This document shows, in pieces, positions 9,279 to 17,157 of a stretch of DNA of 64,000 nt. The DNA is taken from positions 1-64,000 of the IMG/VR virus record IMGVR_UViG_3300046689_000961; one strand, 5' to 3'. Every line of letters begins with the position of its first letter. Within the stretch, counting starts at the first letter, position 1. The notes under the pieces were generated by a model that worked only from the letters and a program-made list of their open reading frames with translations, did no database searches and was not told the DNA's origin. This DNA comes from a virus. The position numbers and the translations under genes were made by a program.

Positions 9279-9674
9279 CTACTCCTTCGGGGGCACAGGC
9301 CCCACGTAGAGTCGGCCCGGGAGCGCCGTGAGCCCCAGCTTCTCGGCCATCGCGGCCGATTCGGGCGTGTCGGTGAGCGCGTAGACGACCGCGACGCCGG
9401 CGTCTTGGAGTTTCGTGACGACCGCGCCGACCATGGCGGCCACGAGCCGGGGATTGCCGCGGACGTCGGGGGCCAGATACACGCCGTCGATATGGACCGT
9501 GTTGAAGACGGGCCAGCGGCCGACGAGGCGCCCGGTCTCGGGATCCTCGGCGACGAACATGATCATCTGCGGGTCGGGCGGCGGCACGGGGAGTGGGAGC
9601 GCGGCGAGCTTGTCCCACTCCCACGGCTGGAGTTCGCGCACCCGATGTGTGCCGACCGTGACCGACCCCACCAT
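9279..9674 (-). CDS. GNAT-fold acetyltransferase-like virion-cluster protein
   Basis: 131 residues from the ATG at 9674. An upstream in-frame ATG at 9686 is less likely: 9674 has GAGG at good spacing and a TAGAAT box ends 10 nt upstream. The order of strands and helices, with IDGVYLAPDVRGNPRLVAAMV (acetyl-CoA-loop-like) and a late AEKLGLTALPGRLYVGP strand, is GNAT-like. Many podoviruses carry such a protein just after the tail nozzle gene, the same order as here. Substrate unknown; it could be structural rather than enzymatic. Confidence 0.55.
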   Translation of the reverse strand: MVGSVTVGTHRVRELQPWEWDKLAALPLPVPPPDPQMIMFVAEDPETGRLVGRWPVFNTVHIDGVYLAPDVRGNPRLVAAMVGAVVTKLQDAGVAVVYALTDTPESAAMAEKLGLTALPGRLYVGPVPPKE

Positions 9675-9701
9675 ATGGGGCCTCATTCTACGCTAGTCGG
9701 G

Positions 9702-10388
9702 CTAGTCGGCGATCCCTGCGTCCGGCACGGTCGCCCCACCGACGGTCGTCCCGCCGAAGACGACGGTCGTCTGCATGGCGTCGGGCGCATCGGCGTAGTC
9801 GATGACCCGGTAGGCGAACTGGGTATCGCCGATTTGCACGAGGAGGTCGAACGGGTTCCCCGGGTACCGACTGACGGCCGTGAAGCCGGCCAGGTTGAGG
9901 TGCCAGATCATCCGGCCGAGCAGCTCGAAGCGTTGGGCGTCACGCTCGGGCTGGGTGGCGACCGAGATGAGGAGGTTCGGGAACTCCTTGCCGACCCCGC
10001 AGGTAATCTGGCCCATCGTGAACGGGGTGACCGGGGCGTCGGGCGGGACGTGGCCGTTCGAGCCGGACGACGAGCACCCCTGCTCGCCCATGCCGTTGTC
10101 CAGATCCGTCGTCGGCGTTTGCGGCGTGCCGATCGGGATGTTGTTCGGGGAGGCCGAGACGGTCTTGCCGGTCGTCGACTGCGCCTGCTGGGCGAGGAAG
10201 GTCGCGTCGTCAATCGCCGCCTGCTGCGAGGTCAGCGTCGCCGCGTGCGTGTCGACGGTCGTCGAGAGCGCCGCCTGGCTCGCCTGGAGTTCCCGGTGGG
10301 CGTCCCAGAGGAGGCGCAGGCTCATCTTCGCGAACGGATCGGTAATCTGTTCGAGGTGCGGGTACTGCGGCTTCTGCGGCCCGGCCAT
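9702..10388 (-). CDS. Virion-cluster protein of unknown function
   Basis: 228 residues. The N-terminal 70 residues are helical and Gln/Ala-rich (coiled-coil-like), then a polar linker, then a beta-rich C-terminal half (ISVATQPERDAQRFELLGR onward). It lies between the nozzle-like protein and the GNAT-like protein, linked to the former by the stereotyped TAG-CCC-ATG junction. Not recognised; a virion component by context. Confidence 0.5.
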   Translation of the reverse strand: MAGPQKPQYPHLEQITDPFAKMSLRLLWDAHRELQASQAALSTTVDTHAATLTSQQAAIDDATFLAQQAQSTTGKTVSASPNNIPIGTPQTPTTDLDNGMGEQGCSSSGSNGHVPPDAPVTPFTMGQITCGVGKEFPNLLISVATQPERDAQRFELLGRMIWHLNLAGFTAVSRYPGNPFDLLVQIGDTQFAYRVIDYADAPDAMQTTVVFGGTTVGGATVPDAGIAD

Positions 10389-10391
10389 GGG

Positions 10392-13300
10392 CTAGGCCGT
10401 CCCGCCGCCACTGCGTTGCGCGGCGCCGACCGCGTTGGTCATCGAGCGCGTGAGGTCGAGGTCGTCATCGCCCCACGGCTTCTTCAGCTGCGGGTCGCCG
10501 CCATTCCACGGCTGCACGGTGACCTCGCTCTCCTCCCGGTACAGCCAGAACGGCGTGGGCGCGGTGAAGACGTACTTGTAGAGGATCCCCTTCCGCGCGC
10601 CGACCGCGGTCGCGCCAAACGGCAGGAACGTCTTCACCTTGAGGTTGTTGGTCGACGGGATGACGTAGGTGTCGACCGCCGCGGCGCCGTGCTGGTTGAG
10701 ATACGTCGTGAGCGTGAGCAGCACGTCGGTCGTCGACTTGATCGTGATGTTGGCCGCGACGAGCGTGTGGAACCCCGGCTGGTCGTGGTCGATTTCCTGC
10801 GTCTCCCAGCGTGCGAGGGCAAACGGCTCCTCGTCGAAGATCGGCTGGAGCGAGTACAGCCGGCTGGGCTGATGGTCGACCGGGAAGAAGCGCCAGACGC
10901 GGCCGAGCTTCTCGCCGGAGGGGAGTGCGAGCTGGACCACCTTGCGGCCGTTGGTGTTCACGACGAGCGTCTCGACGACGACGCCATCGGCCTCGATCGT
11001 CACCGACTTGTCCTGGCCGAACGTGTCGCACTCGAAGACCACCGCCTTCAGCCATTTATCCGCGCGTGAGCCGAGGATCGTGAACGGCTGATTCCAGTTG
11101 TGCTGCTCACTGGGCTCGTCGACGAGGAACCAGCGGTGCTCGAAAAGCTGCCCCGGGTTGGCGTCGGTCGCGACGAAATGGAACACGTGGCCGCGGCCCC
11201 ACGGGAGCGTCAGGTGGACGACTTTCCGGCCATCGGTCTGGACCGGGAAGAAGCCCAAGCCCGTCGCCGGGTCGTTCAAGGTCACGCCGTCGACTTGGAT
11301 GACGATCGTCTTGAGCAGGCCCAGCGTGTCGACCTCGAGGTCGAGCCCCGTGTAGTACTGGTCCCACTTGTTCTCGAAGTAGATGTCCCAGCCGGCGATC
11401 ATCGGCGGCTCGTTGACCGCGATCCAGTCGGCCCGGTACAGCAACCACGCCAGACAGTCGTCGTTCGGGCGGATGCGCACCTGATGACAGCGCACGGCCG
11501 GCCAGGTGAAGGCCACCTTGTGGCGGCCGGTCGTGTTGACGAGGAGGGTGGCCGCCAGACTCACGACCCCCAGCCAGTCGTACTCGATGAGGATCGTGCG
11601 GTCGACGCCGCCTGTGTCGACGTCAAAGGTCACCCCCGTGAGGTACTTCGGATCGGGATGGCCGAGGTCATCCCAGTTGGTGACGCGGTTCACCGTGAGG
11701 TCGGGCTGCAGCGTAATCGACGTGCCCATGAGGTACGCGATGGGCGAGCCGACCGAGGACGTGCCGGCGATGTCGATGGCGAGGTTGCGGCCGATCTGCG
11801 GGCCGATGCCGAAGCCGTCGAAGATGATGCGCGACCGGCCGGTGCCGGCGTCAATGGTGACCGCCGGGTTCACGACCGTTTCCGAGTTCACGTAGTTCGT
11901 CCACGTGAGCGCGTTCCCTTGCAGGTCGATGTCGAGAATCTGATCGCCGAAGAGTTTCTCCTCGCGCGGCTTGCCCCAGTCCCACGAGCCGGTACGGAGC
12001 GTCCACGCGATGGCGGCGCCGTCGTCGCTCGTGCCGTCGTGGGTGTACGCCTTGCCGGTCGACGCGCCGCCCAGATACAGCGTGGACCGCTCGCCGCCAC
12101 CCTGATCCTCGTACAAGGCCGACGGGGCGGCGCCGAACAGGTAGTGCCGCCACTGCTCGGTCAGAATCTCGAAGACCCAGACGTGCTGGCGGCCGTCGGT
12201 CCCCTGGAAGCTCATCCAGATTTCCTGCTGGAAGGCGACCATGCGCATCTGGCCCTGGAAGAAGAAGTCGATCGGGGCGTACCCGTTGACGGTCTGGCCC
12301 TCAAAGAGCGGCTGAATCTTCGTCGTGAAGAGCGTCTGGCCGGCCCCCGCGGTCGAGTACCCGCCGTCGCGACTCATGAACCAGATGCGGCCGTACCCGG
12401 TGCACAGCGACCAATAGCCGGCCAGGCCCCGGACGCAATCGGTCGGGTTGGCGGTGAGGCCGTTCGCGCCAAAGAGGTTCAGGTACACGACGTACATGCG
12501 CTCGCGCGAGAAGACGTACGGCTGGCTGCCGATGATGGCGCCGTTCATCAGCTCTTCACTCGGCGGACAGGCTTCGACTGAGAGGTCCGAGGGCCAGAGG
12601 TCGGGGTTGTCGGGTCGGCTGGCGTAGACGGTGCCCGGGCGGAGCGCGTCGCCGAGCGCGAGGAGCTGACCGTTCACGGGCCCGAGGAGCACGCGCACGT
12701 TCGATTGGGTCGTGAGGCCGGCGTCGTTGGTGGACGCCACCGGCTGGTAGTGGTCGATTTCCAGCGTTTGCGCGGCGGCAATCTCCTGGTCGGAGAGGAT
12801 GTCGATGTACGGCGCCCCGTCGGCGGTGTTCTGCCCGAGGAAGAACCAGTCGGTGGGGAGGGTTCCCCCGCGCCGGTAGAAGCGTTGGACGATGTCGGGC
12901 AGCGTCTTCGGGGTGGGCGTGAGCGTGACGGCGTTCCGCGCCGCATCGACCAGCTGGCTCGTCACCATGATGGGCGACGGGTTGGACTCGACCCCGCACC
13001 GCGTGTCGAAGTGGGTGTAGCGGTAGTCGTAGGAGCTGGCCGCCACGTCGGTCGTGTCCGGACCGTACCCGCCGGTGAGCCACCAATCCTTGAGCGTGAC
13101 CGAGGGGAAGTTCGAGACCGCGGAACTCCCGGTGTAGTGGATGTAGACGAACAGGCCGACCACCGTGCCCCAGCCGACGTTCACGTTGTTGCCGAAGCGT
13201 TGGAAGTCGCCGCGCCGGAGCGGGTTGCCGGAGATGCCAAATTCCACGGTCGCGCCCGACGACGCGCCGGCCTGAATCGACTCGATGAGCGACGGATCGA

Positions 13301-14423
13301 ACTGCGCGAGGAACGTGTCGGACTTCTTGATGACCTGGCCGGCCTGGACTTTCGCGAAGCCTTGCGCGGTCGCCTGCCGGTTGAGCGCGTCGTTGCGCAC
13401 GGCGATGACGCGCGCCAGCTCGGCGACGTCGGCCTGGCTGCCGCCCGGCTGGATCATCACCGAGAAGTCGCCGGGCCGGAGCGTCTTCAGGTAGAAGTTG
13501 GTGTTGTAGGTGGCGTCGGTGCCCGGGAGGATGGACGGCGAGAACGGGCCGCCCACGACGACGTAGAGGCGGACCTCGGTGAAGACCCACGGCTGCACGA
13601 AGGTGACGGCCAGGTGCATCAGGTCATCGTCACTGGCGCGCACAATGACCGGCGGTGAGCCGATGGCGCCGTAGTCGTCGAGATTCGCCGTGAGCGCGAT
13701 GCCCCACGACGTCCACGCACCCAGCGTGCCGAAGAACGGCGAGGATAGCGTCGGGAAGAGGCCGTTGATCGCGGCCGGCGGCGTACCCGTCGACTCCCCG
13801 GGCGTTTTCGCGTTGGGGTCGTCGACGACGCCGGCGTTCGGCGTCCAGCCGTTACTGGTCGGCGGCGTCGTGAAGTCCGCGATGACCTTCTTCAGCGGCG
13901 TCGAGACGGCGGTGGTCGGGACAAACGGCGGGGCGCCCACGCCGATCTCCTTGACCGTGCCGTCGGGGGCGACCTTGCTCATCTTGTTGAAGTCGCCGAT
14001 GTACGCCCAGGCGGTGCCCGAGAACGGCGGCCGCGCCGAGACGATCGTGAGCGGGTAGCCGGAGTAGCCCGAGTCGACCGCCGAGAGGCCGCCCGATTCG
14101 CCGACGTAGAGCGCGCCGTCCACGCCCCACACGCGCGTGAACATCGCGTGCTCGGGGTCGTTCAGCCGGAAGATGGAGTGGATGTCGGTGCCGGCGGCGG
14201 CCACCGCGGTTTGTCCCGGTCGGCCAGTAAGCGCGCGCGGGTTGTCGAGCGTCTGGGACCAATTCGTCAGCCGGGTGAAGTCGCCGACCGCGACCGCGTC
14301 AATCGCGTGGATGAGGTCGACCCCGCCCACGCCAATCGGGAAGATCGGCGTCTCAAACGGCGTCTCGAAGCCCGAGGTGGTAATCGGGTTGCCCCGGCGG
14401 GAGACGTCATCGGGCTCAGCCAT
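10392..14423 (-). CDS. Giant tail nozzle/beta-propeller-like protein
   Basis: 1343 residues, the largest gene of the window. It is beta-rich with recurrent aromatic strand-turn elements, including a section near residues 590-690 (RVLLGPVNGQLLALGD, then VYASRPDNPDLWP) typical of propeller domains in podovirus tail nozzle proteins such as T7 gp12. C-terminal parts contain repeated TFGQDKSVTIEADGV / TLGLLKTIVIQVDGV-type units ending in GRKVVHLTLPWG / GRKVVQLALPSG, i.e. an internal beta-domain duplication at about 1000-1170. Lies between the adaptor-like genes and the internal virion genes. A TAAAAT box sits 6 nt before the ATG with no Shine-Dalgarno sequence. Specific role (nozzle against other tail protein) is inference. 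Confidence 0.6.
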   Translation of the reverse strand: MAEPDDVSRRGNPITTSGFETPFETPIFPIGVGGVDLIHAIDAVAVGDFTRLTNWSQTLDNPRALTGRPGQTAVAAAGTDIHSIFRLNDPEHAMFTRVWGVDGALYVGESGGLSAVDSGYSGYPLTIVSARPPFSGTAWAYIGDFNKMSKVAPDGTVKEIGVGAPPFVPTTAVSTPLKKVIADFTTPPTSNGWTPNAGVVDDPNAKTPGESTGTPPAAINGLFPTLSSPFFGTLGAWTSWGIALTANLDDYGAIGSPPVIVRASDDDLMHLAVTFVQPWVFTEVRLYVVVGGPFSPSILPGTDATYNTNFYLKTLRPGDFSVMIQPGGSQADVAELARVIAVRNDALNRQATAQGFAKVQAGQVIKKSDTFLAQFDPSLIESIQAGASSGATVEFGISGNPLRRGDFQRFGNNVNVGWGTVVGLFVYIHYTGSSAVSNFPSVTLKDWWLTGGYGPDTTDVAASSYDYRYTHFDTRCGVESNPSPIMVTSQLVDAARNAVTLTPTPKTLPDIVQRFYRRGGTLPTDWFFLGQNTADGAPYIDILSDQEIAAAQTLEIDHYQPVASTNDAGLTTQSNVRVLLGPVNGQLLALGDALRPGTVYASRPDNPDLWPSDLSVEACPPSEELMNGAIIGSQPYVFSRERMYVVYLNLFGANGLTANPTDCVRGLAGYWSLCTGYGRIWFMSRDGGYSTAGAGQTLFTTKIQPLFEGQTVNGYAPIDFFFQGQMRMVAFQQEIWMSFQGTDGRQHVWVFEILTEQWRHYLFGAAPSALYEDQGGGERSTLYLGGASTGKAYTHDGTSDDGAAIAWTLRTGSWDWGKPREEKLFGDQILDIDLQGNALTWTNYVNSETVVNPAVTIDAGTGRSRIIFDGFGIGPQIGRNLAIDIAGTSSVGSPIAYLMGTSITLQPDLTVNRVTNWDDLGHPDPKYLTGVTFDVDTGGVDRTILIEYDWLGVVSLAATLLVNTTGRHKVAFTWPAVRCHQVRIRPNDDCLAWLLYRADWIAVNEPPMIAGWDIYFENKWDQYYTGLDLEVDTLGLLKTIVIQVDGVTLNDPATGLGFFPVQTDGRKVVHLTLPWGRGHVFHFVATDANPGQLFEHRWFLVDEPSEQHNWNQPFTILGSRADKWLKAVVFECDTFGQDKSVTIEADGVVVETLVVNTNGRKVVQLALPSGEKLGRVWRFFPVDHQPSRLYSLQPIFDEEPFALARWETQEIDHDQPGFHTLVAANITIKSTTDVLLTLTTYLNQHGAAAVDTYVIPSTNNLKVKTFLPFGATAVGARKGILYKYVFTAPTPFWLYREESEVTVQPWNGGDPQLKKPWGDDDLDLTRSMTNAVGAAQRSGGGTA

Positions 14424-14449
14424 GCCGGGATTTTACTCCCGCCGGCCGG

Positions 14450-15082
14450 TTACACCCAGCCGAGGAGGATGATGTTGGCGATCTGCTGGTCGAGCGCGTA
14501 CCGCATCTCGCAGTAGGTCGCGCGCGTCGGGTCGGCCCCGCGGCCGTCTTTCCCGAAGGCGTCGGCGAGCGTGCCGTACTTGAGGGCCGTGTAGGAGACT
14601 TCGGGGACGGTGAGCGGGTTCCCCGTGCCGTCCATGGGAAAGCCCTGGGCGACGTAGAGGGGGACCAGCACGCCGTTGACCGCCGGGACCGGGCCGATCG
14701 CGACGACCAGCACCGGCGCGTCATAGTCCTGGTAGGTGCGCGGCACCCCGCGGGTGTACTCCCAGGTCGGGTCGCCGTGATCCATCTCGAAGCTGTCGAC
14801 GCGGCTGAGTTCGCGGGTGACCCCGTCCTGGCCGTACCAGTAGAGGGAGAGCGTCGCCAGCCAGTCCTGCGGGAGCGCCACGCGGGACTGGCCGGCGGAC
14901 ACCACAATCGGCGCCCCTTCGACCACCACGCAATGCGTCGTCGTGAGGAAGCGGTTCCCGCGCTCGTTGAGGCGATGGAGGATTTCCTCCGGCGTCCACA
15001 GGCCCGACGGGTAGGTGAGCCCACCGTCGGGCGCCTCCATGAGCACCGTCTGGATGTCACTGAGGAGGTCGGTGTCCGTCAT
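14450..15082 (-). CDS. Head-tail adaptor / tail tubular A-like protein
   Basis: 210 residues. The helical N-terminus (TPEEILHRLNERGNRFL), beta-rich middle and C-terminal helices (SYTALKYGTLADAFGKDGRG, then RYALDQQIANIILLGWV) match the general plan of podovirus adaptor proteins, where the last helices pack on the portal. Its ATG overlaps the stop of the preceding gene by 4 nt (ATGA), and it precedes the nozzle-like gene as T7 gp11 precedes gp12. Confidence 0.6.
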   Translation of the reverse strand: MTDTDLLSDIQTVLMEAPDGGLTYPSGLWTPEEILHRLNERGNRFLTTTHCVVVEGAPIVVSAGQSRVALPQDWLATLSLYWYGQDGVTRELSRVDSFEMDHGDPTWEYTRGVPRTYQDYDAPVLVVAIGPVPAVNGVLVPLYVAQGFPMDGTGNPLTVPEVSYTALKYGTLADAFGKDGRGADPTRATYCEMRYALDQQIANIILLGWV

Positions 15083-15828
15083 GGCGTGTTGATGATGGGC
15101 GTGGCGCCGAAGGTCTGGGCGAGCGCGGCGGTCGAGTTGGCGACGCCGGCCGAGACCACTGGCTTGAGCGCCTGATTATCGAGGCCCATGACGCGCCGGT
15201 AGATCGACGCGGTCGTGATGGCTTGGTTCTCGTCGGCCGCGTGCGCGAGAAACAGCTTGAAGTACTTCAGCGACGTCTGGAACCACGGGCCGCCCTTCTT
15301 CAGGCTGATCGTGTGCAGCGACTGGCCGAGGAGCGCCGAGACGTCGGCTTCCGAGAGATTCACGAAGGCGGCGTCGGTGAGGAGCACGGGCGTCGCCATC
15401 ACGCCGTCGATGAGCAGCGAATTGTGGCCGGCGGCATCCGCCGGCCAGAGGTCGATGAGCTGGAGCGACCGCGGCGCCCAGAGCGTGACGACGGTCGGGA
15501 CGTCGTAGCCGGACGCGGTCGTCTCGGTGTACCACAGCCGCCGACCCAGGTTGAGGTCCTCGCGGCTGGTCGGCGAGAGCGGCTTGCCATTGAACGCGAC
15601 GCGGGTCGTGTAGGTGAGGCCGGCTGAGACGAACGCCGTGCGCATGCCGGGGGTGGTCTCGAGCGTCTCGCGCGTCTTCCACCGGCCGGTGAGCGCGTTG
15701 TAGAAGCGCAGGTTCTCGTTGAGTGCGGTGTTGGCCTCGTCGGCCGTCCAGAAGGGGACGCCCTCGTAGAACTCGGTGAGGCGCTGGCGGAGCTGCGCGC
15801 GCGTGATCGCCTGGTAGCCCGACGGCAT
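15079..15828 (-). CDS. Second adaptor-like virion protein
   Basis: 249 residues. It opens with ITRAQLRQRLTEFYEGVPFWTADEANTALNENLR, has a beta-rich middle and ends in helices containing KYFKLFLAHAADENQAI and IYRRVMGLD. This is the same helix-beta-helix plan as the downstream 210-residue protein, so the two may be distant paralogues. A TAAACT box lies 6 nt before the ATG, but its TAA is also the stop of the small upstream gene. Confidence 0.5.
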   Translation of the reverse strand: MPSGYQAITRAQLRQRLTEFYEGVPFWTADEANTALNENLRFYNALTGRWKTRETLETTPGMRTAFVSAGLTYTTRVAFNGKPLSPTSREDLNLGRRLWYTETTASGYDVPTVVTLWAPRSLQLIDLWPADAAGHNSLLIDGVMATPVLLTDAAFVNLSEADVSALLGQSLHTISLKKGGPWFQTSLKYFKLFLAHAADENQAITTASIYRRVMGLDNQALKPVVSAGVANSTAALAQTFGATPIINTP

Positions 15829-15837
15829 GGGCGCAGT

Positions 15838-15975
15838 TTACCGCCGAACGATGCCGGCGTCCTTGTCGTGGTCCTTGAGCGCGTGGCGGACCGCCGTGCG
15901 GATGACCACGTACCCGATGAGGGTGGCCAGCGCCGCGACGAGCATCCAGCCGGTCCAGTACATCTCGACCGTCAT
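15838..15975 (-). CDS. Tiny single-pass membrane protein
   Basis: 45 residues: MTVEMYWTGWMLVAALATLI, then GYVVIRTAVRHALKDHDKDAGIVRR. One hydrophobic helix (about 6-24) is followed by a charged tail. The ATG overlaps the stop of the fibre gene by 4 nt (15972-15975) and its TAA directly precedes the next gene, so it fits the operon exactly. Could be a lysis accessory or membrane anchor; function not assignable. Confidence 0.6.
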   Translation of the reverse strand: MTVEMYWTGWMLVAALATLIGYVVIRTAVRHALKDHDKDAGIVRR

Positions 15976-16955
15976 TGGGCGGCGCCGAGGAGGAGGTAGC
16001 CGAGGGTGATGGTCGCCGTGTTGGCGGCGTTGCCCCCCGTGAAGGCGCCTGAGCCGTTGTTATCCGCCTTGATCACGATGGTCGCGTTGTCGGTGTCGGC
16101 GCGCGGGTGGCTGCGGGTAATCGGCCCCCACTCGTCGACGTCCTCGGTGTCGGCCGTCGGCGTGAAGAGTTGCCGTTTCGGCGTCGTCGAGCCGAGCAGG
16201 TCGGTGAGCCGCGTCGTCGATCCGGTCGTGATGAGGGTGTCGTTCGGGATGTAGCTCAGGAGGTCGACCACCGGCGTCGACGCGATGAGGATCCCCAGCC
16301 ACGCCGCCGCGTCGATATTCGTGTACGCCCCGGCGGCGAAGTTGGTCGTGATCGCCCCGAAGAGGGGAATGCCCATGACTCCGGCGCCAGCTTGGACGAT
16401 GGCGGTGACGGGCGTGTCGGCCCCGAGGGCCTTGATCTGGGCGTCGGAGAGGGTGATCGTCACGAGCCGAATCGCCGCCATCGACGTGGCCATCTTCGCG
16501 GCGGTCACCGAGGCGTCGGTCGGCACGCGCGTGTCGGAGAGCCGAGGGTCGTCGCCTTCCGCGGCGGTCCCGGCGGTGGTCCCGATGACGAGCGGCGCCC
16601 CGCCATCCTCAATCGCGCCGTCGCCCACCCAGACCGCGGCGTGGCCGGCGACCACCGCGCCCTGCTGGACGACTGCGCCGACAATCACCGCCACCTGGAT
16701 GTTCGGCAGCGTGTAGCTGGTCGCCCCGACTTTCGTCACCGTGAGGTCGTAGGCGCCGGCCGCGACGAAGAAGGTGAACTGGCCGGTGTCGGCGTCTGAG
16801 GTGAAGGGGTTCGCGAGCGGCGTGACTTCCCCGGCGTCCGCCCAGAGGACCGCGAACGTCTGCGTGCCGGTCTCGTACACGGCGACCGTCGCGCCCGGGA
16901 GCGCCTGGTTGGTCAGGACGTCGACGGTGACGCCGGAGTACTGCGGCAGGCTCAT
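15972..16955 (-). CDS. Tail fibre-like protein with shared C-terminal domain
   Basis: 327 residues from MSLPQYSG. This start is chosen because its ATG overlaps the preceding stop by 4 nt; an in-frame start at 16985 would overlap more. N-terminal ~80 residues look like a Big/CarboxypepD-type beta domain (VTVDVLTNQALPGATVAVYE). Residues ~165-327 share clear blocks with the C-terminus of the 695-residue fibre gene nearby: TLSDAQIKAL, AGAYTNIDAA, a TRLTDLLG segment, and GSGAFTGGNAAN. Probably a receptor-binding or trimerisation module. Confidence 0.6.
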   Translation of the reverse strand: MSLPQYSGVTVDVLTNQALPGATVAVYETGTQTFAVLWADAGEVTPLANPFTSDADTGQFTFFVAAGAYDLTVTKVGATSYTLPNIQVAVIVGAVVQQGAVVAGHAAVWVGDGAIEDGGAPLVIGTTAGTAAEGDDPRLSDTRVPTDASVTAAKMATSMAAIRLVTITLSDAQIKALGADTPVTAIVQAGAGVMGIPLFGAITTNFAAGAYTNIDAAAWLGILIASTPVVDLLSYIPNDTLITTGSTTRLTDLLGSTTPKRQLFTPTADTEDVDEWGPITRSHPRADTDNATIVIKADNNGSGAFTGGNAANTATITLGYLLLGAAQ

Positions 16956-17152
16956 TTCGCCGCTCCGAGGAGCATCGCCTTGCAATCAGGCCGGGACAGA
17001 CAGCCGTTGATGAGGTCGACCACTTGGTGATGCGTCACGTGGTCGGTGTAGAGGTGCAGCGCCACGACGCCGATGAAGACGCCCACGACACTCACGAGGA
17101 GCGTGAGCGCGAGGAAGGTTTTCGGGCGGCTGTGCGCGAGGGTCATCAGCAT
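16952..17152 (-). CDS. Small single-pass membrane protein
   Basis: 66 residues: a short basic N-terminus (AHSRPKTF), one long hydrophobic helix (about 13-35), then a periplasm-type tail with two cysteines (NGCLSRPDCKAML). Starts 5 nt after the large fibre gene stop and overlaps the next start by 4 nt. Holin, pinholin or spanin-like roles are possible; none is shown. Confidence 0.55.
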   Translation of the reverse strand: MLMTLAHSRPKTFLALTLLVSVVGVFIGVVALHLYTDHVTHHQVVDLINGCLSRPDCKAMLLGAAK

Positions 17153-17157
17153 GGGGG

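Noticed and set aside
8424-12581. Long plus-strand frames opposite the nozzle and adjacent genes
   Set aside because: Low-complexity Arg/Val/Gly shadows; genes on the minus strand are colinear and tightly spaced.
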